A stretch of 64,000 bases of DNA from Sphingobacterium thalpophilum (GCF_901482695.1 NZ_LR590484.1:2914001-2978000); one strand, 5' to 3'. Positions 51,955 through 60,437 are shown, counted from the first letter of the stretch. Made by a program: numbers and translations. Notes: generated by a model not told the origin, from the letters alone.

Positions 51955-53106
51955 TTACATCATCGTCCATTTCTGATCGGATTGTCCTGAAGCGATTACG
52001 GTTTCGATAAATTTCATGCCGCGCATTCCATCATTTACGGTAGGAAAATCCAATATAGCTTCAGATGGTTGAACACCATTTAATTTCGCCCGTATTGTCG
52101 ATGCAAAATTTTTGTAGATATTAGCAAACGCTTCTATATAGCCTTCTGGATGTCCGGCCGGCAAGCGGGTATTGTGCTGAGCCATGGGGCAGAGGTAGGA
52201 CTGGCCTGCACGGTATGTTTGTGCTGGTTCATTTAGCCATTTCAGTAGGAGCGTATTCGGATCCTGCTGGTTCCATTCCAATCCGGCTTTTTCGCCATAG
52301 ACCCTTATTTTTAACGCATTTTCTTCGCCTGCGGCTACCTGCGAAGCTGACAGTACGCCTGTCGCACCATTTTCAAATCCCAGCAGAACATTGCCGTCAT
52401 CTTCTAGCCGTCTTCCTTCCACGACGATACGGAGATCGGCACATACCTTTGTGATTTTTATACCTGAGATATACTCAGCCAAGTGGGCTGCATGGGTGCC
52501 GATGTCACCCATGCAGCTACTGAGGCCGCCTCTTTCGGGGTCTGTTCTCCAGGCGGCAAGAGCAGATTTTTCTTCGATTAGGGTACTGAGCCAGCCCTGC
52601 GGATATTCGACCATGATTTTACGGATATGGCCCAGTTTGCCGTCTTGGACCAGTTGGCGTGCCTGTTTTACCATAGGATATGCCGAGTAAGTATAGGTAA
52701 CGCCCAGAAGTAAGCCAGTCTCGTTGACTTTTTTTTGCAATAATTCGGCTTCTTTTAGTGAAAACGTCATAGGTTTTTCCAGTATAACGTGGAATCCATG
52801 TTCCAGGGCAAGCATTGCCGGCTCAAAATGAGCTACATTTGGCGTCACAATACTCACAAAATGCATTCGTTCGTCAGCTGGCAACTCACTTTCATGTACC
52901 ATCATTTCCTGAAAATTTGAATAGATCCTATGCGGTGGAAGCGAAAGGAGTTCTCCAGATTCTTTCGCTTTGACCGGATCAGAACTCAAAGCACCGCAGC
53001 ATAGTTCGATCTGCCCGTCCATACTTGCGGCCATGCGATGTACAGCGCCAATAAATGCATTCTTACCTCCACCCACCATTCCCATTCGAAGTTTTCTAAT
53101 TTCCAT
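51955..53106 (-). CDS. Gfo/Idh/MocA-family oxidoreductase
   Basis: A 383-residue NAD(P)-dependent sugar oxidoreductase. The cofactor loop is GMVGGGKNAFIGAVHR (about 9-24; the third G of GxGxxG is moved), the catalytic EKP is in VILEKPMTFS (about 112-121), and GDIGTHAAHLAEY holds the His/Asp of the active site. Family members oxidise or epimerise sugars at C3 or C1. It is the last gene of the operon with the sugar isomerase, subunit-3-like and GMC genes and shares their strand with 20-base spacing, so it probably works on the same ketosugar. Confidence 0.93.
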   Translation of the reverse strand: MEIRKLRMGMVGGGKNAFIGAVHRMAASMDGQIELCCGALSSDPVKAKESGELLSLPPHRIYSNFQEMMVHESELPADERMHFVSIVTPNVAHFEPAMLALEHGFHVILEKPMTFSLKEAELLQKKVNETGLLLGVTYTYSAYPMVKQARQLVQDGKLGHIRKIMVEYPQGWLSTLIEEKSALAAWRTDPERGGLSSCMGDIGTHAAHLAEYISGIKITKVCADLRIVVEGRRLEDDGNVLLGFENGATGVLSASQVAAGEENALKIRVYGEKAGLEWNQQDPNTLLLKWLNEPAQTYRAGQSYLCPMAQHNTRLPAGHPEGYIEAFANIYKNFASTIRAKLNGVQPSEAILDFPTVNDGMRGMKFIETVIASGQSDQKWTMM

Positions 53107-53126
53107 AATAGCTGTGTTTAAAACTG

Positions 53127-54188
53127 TTATTCTTCTGCTATTCCTATCAATTTTTTGTTTAGCTCACTGTCGCCATCGGATCCGGCAAAATTGTCGAATG
53201 CCCGGTCGCCTACCCGGATAATGTAGTCCTTTATATAGGCGGCCCCTTCCCGAGCTCCGTCTTCGGAGTTCTTAAAAGCACATTCCCACTCCAGCACTGC
53301 CCAACCCTGAAAGTTGTATTGGGTCAATTTGGTAAAAATAGCTTTGAAATTTACCTGCCCATCACCTATAGAACGAAAACGCCCTGCTCGGGCCTGCCAA
53401 TCCTGATATCCTCCATATACACCCTGACGGCCAGATGGATTAAATTCGGCGTCTTTCACATGGAACATTTTAATCCGTTCGTGGTATAGATCTATAAACT
53501 GCAGATAATCGAGACATTGCAGAACAAAATGTGAAGGATCATACAGAATATTTGCGCGCTTATGAAAGTTCACTTTTTCCAGGAATAGCTCGAAAGTAAC
53601 TCCATCGTGTAGATCCTCTCCGGGATGAAGTTCATAGCAGAGGTCCACGTCATACTCTTCGCAGGCATCCAATATAGGCAGCCAGCGCTTGGCGAGCTCA
53701 CCAAATCCCGTTTGGGTCAGATTTTGTGGACGTTGTGGCCAAGGATATACATAAGGCCATAGAAAAGCACCGCTAAACGTTGCCAAGGCCTTTAACCCTA
53801 GATTATGGCTGGCTTTGATCGCGTAGTGCAGTTGCTGTACAGCCCATTGTTGACGTTCTTTAGGTTTGCCATGAAGTTCCTGTGGTGCGAAGCCGTCAAA
53901 TAAACTGTCAAAAGAAGGATTGACAGCGATCAGTTGTCCCTGTAAATGGGTTGATAATTCGGTAATCTCCAGGCCATGGGAGCGTACGGTGTCCTGAAGC
54001 CGCTGTACGTATTCCAGATCTTCGGCAGCTTTTTGAAGGTTTATCAATCTGCTGTCCCAAGTGGGAATCTGAATTCCTTTGTAACCGATGGAAGCAGCCC
54101 ATTCACATATACTTTCCAAGGTATTAAACGGTGCTTCCGTACCTACAAATTGTGCTAAAAAAATAGCTGGTCCTTTAATTGTTGTCAT
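53127..54188 (-). CDS. sugar-phosphate isomerase/epimerase-like TIM barrel
   Basis: A 353-residue cytoplasmic xylose-isomerase-like protein without a signal peptide. The barrel runs from about 20-320: ICEWAASIGYKGIQIPTWD, DLCYELHPGEDLHDG (metal-site Glu/His), ILYDPSHFVLQ (Asp, His) and MFHVKDAEFNPSG. The C-terminal Glu in VLEWECAF completes the site. It sits 22 bases after the subunit-3-like gene and 20 before the Gfo/Idh gene. It should act on an intermediate of that route. Confidence 0.93.
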   Translation of the reverse strand: MTTIKGPAIFLAQFVGTEAPFNTLESICEWAASIGYKGIQIPTWDSRLINLQKAAEDLEYVQRLQDTVRSHGLEITELSTHLQGQLIAVNPSFDSLFDGFAPQELHGKPKERQQWAVQQLHYAIKASHNLGLKALATFSGAFLWPYVYPWPQRPQNLTQTGFGELAKRWLPILDACEEYDVDLCYELHPGEDLHDGVTFELFLEKVNFHKRANILYDPSHFVLQCLDYLQFIDLYHERIKMFHVKDAEFNPSGRQGVYGGYQDWQARAGRFRSIGDGQVNFKAIFTKLTQYNFQGWAVLEWECAFKNSEDGAREGAAYIKDYIIRVGDRAFDNFAGSDGDSELNKKLIGIAEE

Positions 54189-54210
54189 TGGTTTTCGTTT
54201 TTATTGATGT

Positions 54211-54783
54211 TTAAGCCCATGCGCGATCGCCTTTTTTATAAGGCACATCCCCTTCATATCGGCCAGGTGCCTGGTTGTACCGCAATGCTTGTTTGGCGCC
54301 AATTTCGGAGGAGAAATAACCCAATAGTGTCAATTGTTTAAACATCGTGTAATAATGATTGGGCAATTCTTGCTTTTGGGACATATATTCTTTTGCCTCT
54401 TGATCGATGGAAGTCAATAATGCGAGCCTTTGCTCAGGTGTTGCCTTCACGAACGGGAAATTGTGCATTTTTTTACACGCGGTATCTAACTTGTCTATCC
54501 CCTCGAGGAAGACCTCCTGATCGGCCACTTCGTAGCAGTCGCGGACGATGACCGTCATAAAGGCGCCGACTTTGGCTGCTTTAGCTCCCGGACTTTTTTG
54601 CGTCGTCGGAAGTATAGTATCTGCTACTTCATCCAGAAATGCCAGCTGTTCGGGAGTAAAGGTGAGTTGTTCCTTTAGCTTCCGTTCTCTGCCGCCGCTA
54701 CAACCCGTCAAAAAAGCGTGGCCTCCAATCACTGCTCCGCCAGTGAGTAGGGTTATCATTTTTAAAAGTGTTCTTCTTTCCAT
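54211..54783 (-). CDS. gluconate 2-dehydrogenase subunit 3-like protein
   Basis: A 190-residue exported small subunit of GMC-type dehydrogenases. The start at 54783 (MERRTLLKMITLLTGGAVIG) gives a Tat-like ERRTLLK motif and a lipobox LTGC, so it is likely a Tat-exported lipoprotein; the longer start at 54813 would overlap the GMC gene. The family region FTPEQLAFLDEVADTILP to GAKAAKVGAFM (about 40-78) is plain. It pairs with the GMC subunit four bases upstream and is expected to chaperone or export it across the membrane. Confidence 0.92.
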   Translation of the reverse strand: MERRTLLKMITLLTGGAVIGGHAFLTGCSGGRERKLKEQLTFTPEQLAFLDEVADTILPTTQKSPGAKAAKVGAFMTVIVRDCYEVADQEVFLEGIDKLDTACKKMHNFPFVKATPEQRLALLTSIDQEAKEYMSQKQELPNHYYTMFKQLTLLGYFSSEIGAKQALRYNQAPGRYEGDVPYKKGDRAWA

Positions 54784-54787
54784 TGAC

Positions 54788-56467
54788 CTAGATATTATTT
54801 TTCTTGAGCTCATTGACGGCGTGATCTACAGCTCTCGCTGTCAGTGCCATATAAGTTAACGACGGATTTTGGCAACCCGAAGAGGTCATACAGGCACCGT
54901 CGGTGACAAATACATTGGGGCAGTCCCATACTTGATTCCATTTGTTGAGCACCGACGTTTTGGGGTCCAATCCCATTCTTGCAGTTCCCATTTCATGAAT
55001 ACCATGTCCCATGGCATGTCCGCTGTCCCAGGTCTTAACGTTTTTTATCCCTGCGACGGTAAGCATGGCTTTCATTTCTTCCTGCATATCTTTCCGCATA
55101 TTCAGCTCATTCTCCTTAAGCTCTGCATCCATTGCTAATACAGGTAATCCCCATTTGTCTTTTCGGTCTTTATCCAATGAGATTTTATTCTCATGGTAGG
55201 GGAGTATTTCTCCAAAAGCTGTCGCTCCGATGGTCCACTGTCCGGGCTCTGTAAGGGCATCTTTAAAATCGCCACCAATATTTAGTTCGGCAATATCTCT
55301 ACGCCAGCCTTCGCGGTTAGCTGATCCCTGGTACCCAAAGCCACGTAGATAGTCTCTTTTGTCGTCGCCAATATTGACAAATCGAGGAATATAAAATCCG
55401 TTCGCTCTTTTGCCAAATATGTACCTATCTTCATAACCCTCCACGTCGCCAGAAGCACCGATGTTGTAATGATGGTCCATCACATTATGCCCAAGCTCGC
55501 CGCTGCTACTGCCCAAACCTTCCGGCCAGATGTCCGTTGCTGAATTAAACAGAATCCAGGTGCTGTTGAGCGAAGAGGCACATAGGAAAACTACTTTGCT
55601 CTTAAATATATAAGTTTGATTGGTCTCGGTGTCGAGGATCTCGACACCACTCGATTTTTTGGTGTTTTTGTCATAGAGCACCTGGGTGACCAACGAATAA
55701 GGTCGAATAGTCAAGTTACCGGTTTTCATTGCAGCAGGCAAGGTGGAGGATTGGGTGCTAAAATAGCCCCCAAAAGGGCAACCTTCCCAGCATCGGTTTC
55801 TAAATTGACATTTGGACCGTCCTGGAATCAGTGCTGTTAAATTCGCTGTTCTTCCAATGATCAGACGCCGCTGCTCCCCGTATACGTGTTTTATTCGTTT
55901 GGCTACCTCTTTTTCTACACAATTTAACTCCATGGGGGGTAAGAAGTGTCCGTCTGGAAGATGCGCAATATTTTCGATTGACCCACTGATTCCTGCAAAC
56001 TTTTCTACATAATCATACCAGGGGGCAACGTCATTATAGCCAATAGGCCAAGGAACAGCTATTCCATCCCGTTCATTGGCTTCAAAGTCCATCTGGCTGA
56101 ACCGGTAGGACTGCCGTCCCCATAAGGTCGAGCGTCCCCCCATACGGTAGCTGCGCCACCAGGTGAAGGGCTTCAGTTCGGTATAAGGACAGTCCTCTTC
56201 ATTTACCCAGCCATCCATGACGGCTTCTGACGCAGCCCAGCCACGATGAATGACTGGATATTTTCTTTTTTGTTCGACTGTTGTATATCCGCGGTGCGGC
56301 AAATCCCATGGTTCTCGTAGGGCGGATTTATAATCTTTGATATGCTCGTAAGGACCACCACGTTCCAGCATCAAGACTTTTAAGCCCTTCTCACAAAGCT
56401 CTTTTGCTGCCCATCCGCCGCTGATCCCAGAGCCCACCACAATGGCATCATACGTGTTTGTTTCCAT
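54788..56467 (-). CDS. GMC-family FAD oxidoreductase (glucoside 3-dehydrogenase type)
   Basis: A 559-residue flavoprotein. The FAD Rossmann loop is VVGSGISGGWAAKELCEKG (about 10-28); PPMELN and FRNRCWEGCPFGGYFST hold the covalent or cluster-type Cys region seen in gluconate- and glucoside-type enzymes; and the GMC C-terminus shows GHAMGHGIHEMGTARMG and CQNPSLTYMALTARA with the catalytic His and Asn. There is no signal peptide, so export would ride with the Tat partner. It heads the operon and would oxidise a sugar at C2 or C3. Divergent from the broken AraC gene, its likely regulator. Confidence 0.93.
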   Translation of the reverse strand: METNTYDAIVVGSGISGGWAAKELCEKGLKVLMLERGGPYEHIKDYKSALREPWDLPHRGYTTVEQKRKYPVIHRGWAASEAVMDGWVNEEDCPYTELKPFTWWRSYRMGGRSTLWGRQSYRFSQMDFEANERDGIAVPWPIGYNDVAPWYDYVEKFAGISGSIENIAHLPDGHFLPPMELNCVEKEVAKRIKHVYGEQRRLIIGRTANLTALIPGRSKCQFRNRCWEGCPFGGYFSTQSSTLPAAMKTGNLTIRPYSLVTQVLYDKNTKKSSGVEILDTETNQTYIFKSKVVFLCASSLNSTWILFNSATDIWPEGLGSSSGELGHNVMDHHYNIGASGDVEGYEDRYIFGKRANGFYIPRFVNIGDDKRDYLRGFGYQGSANREGWRRDIAELNIGGDFKDALTEPGQWTIGATAFGEILPYHENKISLDKDRKDKWGLPVLAMDAELKENELNMRKDMQEEMKAMLTVAGIKNVKTWDSGHAMGHGIHEMGTARMGLDPKTSVLNKWNQVWDCPNVFVTDGACMTSSGCQNPSLTYMALTARAVDHAVNELKKNNI

Positions 56468-57203
56468 ACCTGGTCATTATTGAAATTGTATCCATAATTT
56501 AGTTTTAGGTTTATCGCACCCAATGCTCCCTGGGTAGCGTTTAAACGAGGTTCCCTTTATCGTAGCTTAAATTTACAGCATAGTTATAGGTCTATTCAAC
56601 TGCTATTTGAGTAAAAAAATATGCTATCTTGTCGTTTGTTGCGTTTATTGTTGTATATTATGTGTTTAGATAGCAGATGTCTGCTGCAACTTTTTTTGAG
56701 ATGAAAACGCTAATTCAGAAAATACATGTCGAAGAACATTGTTCATTTGCCTGCCGGAGGTATAGTACGCCCAATTTTGAAACGGCGTGGCATAGGCATC
56801 CGGAGTGTGAATTGATCGTCATGACAGAGGGGAATGGTACTGCGCTCATTGGCGACTATATCGGAGATTACCAGAAAGGAGACGTATTTTTTCTTGGTTC
56901 GAATCTGCCACATTGGTTCCGGAAATCTAGACATGACGCCGTTGGAAGCGCTATTGTTGTTCATTTTTTAAAAGATTTCTGGGGCGCAGATTTATTGGCT
57001 TTGCCGGAGATGCATACAATAGCCACATTGGTCAAAAACGACAATGTGGGGATTAGACTTCATGGACAGCTAGCACAGGAAATCAGCCGATTGGTTAGAC
57101 GAATAGAAAATGCCGAAGGTGTCGCTCGCCTCATGCAATTGCTAAAGTATAGTACTCCCCAAAAACTGGACAACTGCGTAAATGTTTAAATTAGCAGTTG
57201 AAA

Positions 57204-57482
57204 ATGAAAAAGGAACGTAGAAAATTCAGTTCAGGCTTTAAGACGAAGGTAGCCATAGAAGCCATTAAAGAGCAACAGAGCATCCAGGAACTGGCGGCGA
57301 AATATGAGTTACATCCCACGCAGATCAACAGCTGGAAACGTGAATTTCTGGCCAATGCCGAACAGGTGTTCGCCAGTGAAAAGAGAGAAGAGAAAGATGA
57401 TTCGAAAGAGAAAGAACTCTATTCCAAGATCGGTGAGTTACAGATCCAGGTGGATTTCTTAAAAAAAGTATTGGGGAAATGA
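57204..57482 (+). CDS. IS3 transposase OrfA
   Basis: A 92-residue DNA-binding protein with the HTH_Tnp_1 module (KFSSGFKTKVAIEAIKEQQS, IQELAAKYELHPTQINSWKR) and a C-terminal coiled-coil segment. The ATG at 57204 is used; the frame opens with TTG at 57198. A run of seven A at 57461-57467 lets ribosomes shift to the -1 frame of orfB, which is continuous with it, giving an OrfAB fusion; the stop overlaps the orfB ATG (ATGA). Confidence 0.92.
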   Translation: MKKERRKFSSGFKTKVAIEAIKEQQSIQELAAKYELHPTQINSWKREFLANAEQVFASEKREEKDDSKEKELYSKIGELQIQVDFLKKVLGK

Positions 57483-58330
57483 GCATGGAAGCGAAACGCA
57501 AACTGGTTTCCCCGTCCGAAAAAAAGATCAGCGTTTCGGAGCAGTGCAAACTTATCGGCCTTCCGCGCAGTAATTATTACTACAGACCCAAAGGGGAATC
57601 GCTGTTCAACCAGAGAATAATGAGGCTGATAGATCGGAAATTCCTTGACTGTCCCTTCTATGGAGTGGAACGGATGACATCCTACCTGAAATATGACTTG
57701 GGTCATCCAGTGGGGGAAAAGCGGGTAAGACGTCTTTACCACATGATGAACCTGAGAGCTATCTGTCCGAAAAAGAACCTGAGCAAGGCAAATAAAGCGG
57801 ATTACAAATATCCCTATCTGCTCAGGGGACTGAAAATCGAACGTGCAAATCAGGTATGGCAGGCCGATATCACCTATATCCCCATGTTCCGTGGCTTTAT
57901 GTACCTGTTTGCCATTATTGATGTGTACAGCAGGAAGATTGTTGGCTGGTCTGTGGGCAATACCATGAACGTGGAATGGTGCAGGGATGTGTTATTGGAA
58001 GCCATAGGGACTTATGGTGTGCCTGAAATATTCAATACCGATCAGGGCTCTCAATTCACTTCTCCCGTATTCACCAAAGCGCTAAAGGATCATCATATCG
58101 AGATCTCAATGGATGGTAAGGGCCGTGCACTGGATAACATATTTATTGAAAGGTTCTGGGGATCAATCAAAAGGGAGAAAATCTATATCAATCCCCCTAA
58201 TGGAGGGGTTGATCTCTACCGACAGGTCAGAGATTATATCGCCTTTTATAATTCTGAGCGACGGCACAAATCTATCGGTAGGGTTACACCTGATGAAAAA
58301 TATGCAGATAAAGTGAAAAATGTATCTTAA
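57479..58330 (+). CDS. IS3 transposase OrfB (DDE integrase)
   Basis: A 283-residue DDE transposase. A short HTH region (about 15-60) is followed by the retroviral-type integrase core (about 105-270): the first Asp is in QADITYIP, the second in NTDQGSQF, the Glu in DNIFIERFWGSIKRE. All three catalytic residues are present, and SERRHKSIGRVTPDEKY ends the protein as usual. The ATG overlaps the orfA stop by four bases, but fusion through the slippery run is the family norm. Confidence 0.93.
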   Translation: MSMEAKRKLVSPSEKKISVSEQCKLIGLPRSNYYYRPKGESLFNQRIMRLIDRKFLDCPFYGVERMTSYLKYDLGHPVGEKRVRRLYHMMNLRAICPKKNLSKANKADYKYPYLLRGLKIERANQVWQADITYIPMFRGFMYLFAIIDVYSRKIVGWSVGNTMNVEWCRDVLLEAIGTYGVPEIFNTDQGSQFTSPVFTKALKDHHIEISMDGKGRALDNIFIERFWGSIKREKIYINPPNGGVDLYRQVRDYIAFYNSERRHKSIGRVTPDEKYADKVKNVS

Positions 58331-58792
58331 TTTAGTGAAATAGTTGTCCAACCAATGGGGAGTATCATAAAGTGTCTGGAAAGGATTGGCTCATCCGAGG
58401 AGCAGGAGGTGATTACTATGGTGTTTGACACGTTTTCAGGAAGAGAGGAAAACGGTCTTATAGAGGCAATAATAGACTATTCTTTTAAAAATTTTCTCAA
58501 TCCAATATCACTCGAAAATGTCGCTTCAAGCACTAACATGTCTGTTTCTGCATTTTGCCGCTTCTTCAAAAAAAATATTAAAAAAAGTTACTTTGATTTT
58601 ATCAAAGAGCTCCGGATTGGTCACGCTTGCAAATTATTGCGGGAGACAGATCGACCTATTCTTGATATTTGCTATAATAGTGGATATAATAGCTGGGCTC
58701 ATTTTAGCAAACAATTTAAAGTGGTGACAAAGGTGTCACCGCTAAAGTATCGAAAGCAGTTTCGTGGGCAGTAGCTTACGGATTGCTGTTTC

Positions 58793-58846
58793 GATACGGG
58801 ATTTTGTATTGACACGGGATTTTGTATTGACACGGGATTTTGTATT
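58793..58846 (+). repeat. three tandem copies of an 18-base unit
   Basis: Units are GATACGGGATTTTGTATT (58793-58810) and two identical GACACGGGATTTTGTATT copies (58811-58828, 58829-58846). The first differs at one base. The period is 18, a multiple of three, but no supported gene reads through it. Confidence 0.9.
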
Positions 58847-58946
58847 TAAATTAGATTCTTTCAACAAATTGTATCAAACAAATTCGTATCAAATTCGCAC
58901 CATGTTCGGATGCTTGGCAGACAACAGCCAAACTAGAGCCAGACCT

Positions 58947-58978
58947 CGACCAGACCCCAAGCAGTAATTGTCTGGTCG
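58947..58978 (+). terminator. hairpin downstream of araC-like gene
   Basis: Arms CGACCAGAC (58947-58955) and GTCTGGTCG (58970-58978) with a 14-base loop; no T-run. It might end the regulator transcript. Confidence 0.45.
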
Positions 58979-59111
58979 GAGACTGATCTATAGCCGTTTA
59001 AGTATCGCTCAGCAACGCGAACATTCCGAAAAAGATCCGAAGACAATCCGATATTTACTACCCCTTCAATTAAGGTTAGGAAAATGATGCCCTATCGTGA
59101 TTGTTGAAAAT

Positions 59112-59352
59112 TTAATCCAAATGGCCATTTGGAATATAATCCAGAGAACTTGTTGATCTTATATAATGTTGGATGGTATAGCCTCCGTTTCCACTAGTAA
59201 TGGTGGCATATCCGGACATGTTTATACGGGATTCCATTTCATTGTGGTCAACAACAAAATTGAACGTTTGTTCATCTTTTACAGTCAAATAGAATTAGAA
59301 GAGTAAGACATATCCCTATCTTTTTGATTGGACTGATTGTTATGTGATTCAT
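59112..59352 (-). pseudogene. frameshifted small lipoprotein gene
   Basis: Read on the minus strand, an ATG at 59352-59350 opens a clear lipoprotein signal (MNHITISPIKKIGICLTLLI then LFDC) but runs into a stop within five codons of the Cys. The next frame continues DEQTFNFVVDHNEMESRINM and ends at 59112-59114 with PNGHLD. Removing one base from the four-T run at 59277-59280 joins the two into a 79-residue lipoprotein. The gene begins 13 bases after the stop of the neighbouring lipoprotein gene, so the pair was an operon. A true frameshift or an assembly error are both possible. Confidence 0.7.
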
Positions 59353-59365
59353 TCTGGATGCAAAG

Positions 59366-59824
59366 TTATTTTTGCAATATCCAAACCTGATTTTTGTCAT
59401 CATATTGGGCAGGGACGTCATTTTGATGAATATCAATTAATTTAAAATCGCTACATGGGATGCTTCCGTCAATTTTAGCAGAGTATGTGATTTTGTCTTT
59501 TATACCTGTTTTTAACTCAATATAAAACGTGCCGTTTTCTACTTTTTCTAAATTTACAGCAAGGAACTTAGCATTTTTGTTTATCGTAAACATCAGTGGT
59601 ACAGGTTGGTCATCAGGTCTTGTTTTATATATTTTAATAGACTCAGGCGGGTATACCGGAGTGTCAGCAAATATTAGGTCCTTTCCATCGTTATCAAGAT
59701 ATTTTATATTAGCGATCAAAGGAACGTAAATTTCTGGACAGGCAATAATTCCGTCATTATCCTTGCATGATCCAACACTGAGCAGGATAATCGGCAGTAT
59801 AAAAAGCTTTACGTATTTTTTCAC
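59366..59824 (-). CDS. small lipoprotein of unknown function
   Basis: A 152-residue lipoprotein: signal peptide KKYVKLFILPIILLSVGSC with Cys20 as the lipidated residue, then a strand-rich domain (YVPLIANIKYLDNDGKDLIF, MFTINKNAKFLAVNLEKVENG) and a Cys in GSIPCSDFKLIDIH which may pair with Cys in IIACPE. I do not know the family. It lies upstream of the frameshifted lipoprotein on the same strand. Confidence 0.75.
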   Translation of the reverse strand: MKKYVKLFILPIILLSVGSCKDNDGIIACPEIYVPLIANIKYLDNDGKDLIFADTPVYPPESIKIYKTRPDDQPVPLMFTINKNAKFLAVNLEKVENGTFYIELKTGIKDKITYSAKIDGSIPCSDFKLIDIHQNDVPAQYDDKNQVWILQK

Positions 59825-60035
59825 AGCTAGTTTTATTGGTTGCTTATAGAACGTGTTCCACGGTGCTTTCGCTACATACTACGTGTTGTGAAGCGAGACA
59901 CATAGAAATACAAATTTAAAAAATGGTGTTCGTTGACATTTTTGCTATCAAAACGGCATCTATCGAAGCCCCTCTATTATGTTTTTTTTTTTTTTTTTCT
60001 TTGTAATGAGTTGAAAATGAGATGAAAGGGGGAGT
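59825..60035. other. spacer with a 17-base T run
   Basis: Between the lipoprotein and tmRNA genes nothing coding is seen. A homopolymer of 17 T occupies 59982-59998. Such runs are slippage-prone and a common place for sequencing error. Confidence 0.6.
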
Positions 60036-60070
60036 AAAAAAAACGGGATAATTGAAAAATTATCCCGTTT
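60036..60070 (-). terminator. tmRNA terminator
   Basis: Perfect 13-base arms AAACGGGATAATT (60041-60053) and its complement (60058-60070) around a GAAA loop (TTTC on the minus strand), with a T-run on the minus strand. It is directly after the tmRNA 3' end. Confidence 0.93.
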
Positions 60071-60072
60071 AG

Positions 60073-60437
60073 TGGAGCTGGAGGGATTCGAACCCTCGTC
60101 CAGTCATGGTACTGTATACGCTTTCTACATGTTTAGCTTCTCTTTGATTGTCGGGAGAGGGAAGGTGAGAAGCTTACCTATACCGGACTCCGTATTTGCT
60201 AAATCTCGTCAGTGTTTAGCAACATCACACTGACCAGCTCTATGAATCGATGCCTCTGATGTTAAGCGATAGAGCAAGGCTTAACGAGACAAAAGCTAGT
60301 CTTAATTCTAAATTAAGCAGCTAAGGCGTAGTTTTCTTCGCCAGTTATAATTTTGAAAGTTCAGATTAAAGTGCTCTACTAACAACGCACTACATGCTTA
60401 CATAACCGTCTCCATCCTGTCAAATCCGGTCAACCCC
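60073..60437 (-). ncRNA. ssrA: transfer-messenger RNA
   Basis: On the minus strand the RNA begins GGGGTTGACCGG and ends with the tRNA-like T arm GGGTTCGAATCCCTCCAGCTCCA; the acceptor pairs GGGGTTG with CAGCTCC. CCA is not encoded. The tag frame lies at 60342-60313 and reads GEENYALAA then TAA, with Gly as the resume codon. It rescues stalled ribosomes with SmpB and marks nascent chains for proteolysis. The length of about 365 nucleotides is normal. Confidence 0.95.

Larger units (their letters stand above)
57148..58367 (+). mobile_element. IS3-family insertion sequence
   Basis: A 1220-base element. Imperfect terminal repeats at 57153-57175 and 58342-58364 share 18 of 23 bases (outer TACTCCCC, inner GGACAACT and complements). 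The target duplication is TAAAG, 57143-57147 and 58368-58372; a sixth base T is shared, so the boundary is uncertain by one. It encodes overlapping orfA and orfB. Both ends look intact and the coding frames are open, so it may still be active. Confidence 0.92.
56701..58774 (+). pseudogene. AraC-family regulator interrupted by IS3-family element
   Basis: Two pieces of one AraC gene flank the IS. The first (56701-57147) encodes the cupin ligand domain (KIHVEEHCSFACRRYSTPN, WHRHPECELIVMTEG), the second (58373-58774) the paired helix-turn-helix (LENVASSTNMSVSAFCRFFK, ILDICYNSGYNSWAHFSKQF). Removing 57148-58372 joins LMQLLK to CLERIG in frame, giving about 282 residues, the normal family length. 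As it stands the 5' piece ends inside the IS after a few foreign codons. It diverges from the GMC operon by about 210 bases and is its probable regulator. An upstream in-frame ATG at 56677 exists. Confidence 0.92.
58775..59111. other. intergenic region with tandem repeats and a hairpin
   Basis: The 337 bases after the AraC stop contain three 18-base tandem copies (58793-58846), a 9-bp stem CGACCAGAC/GTCTGGTCG (58947-58955 and 58970-58978) that may end AraC transcription, and AT-rich sequence with near-repeats of caaattcgtatcaa. No gene is convincing. Confidence 0.5.

Noticed and set aside
58793..58846. CRISPR array
   Set aside because: The repeats are adjacent with no spacers, only three copies, and there are no cas genes.
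58764..58967. 67-codon plus-strand frame containing repeated RDFVLT
   Set aside because: The repeated residues come directly from the 18-base tandem repeat; the rest is unlike a protein and it overlaps the end of the AraC gene.
60073..60110. tRNA gene, suggested by GGGTTCGAATCCC on the minus strand
   Set aside because: It is the T arm of tmRNA: the acceptor partner lies about 350 bases away and a tag frame is between.
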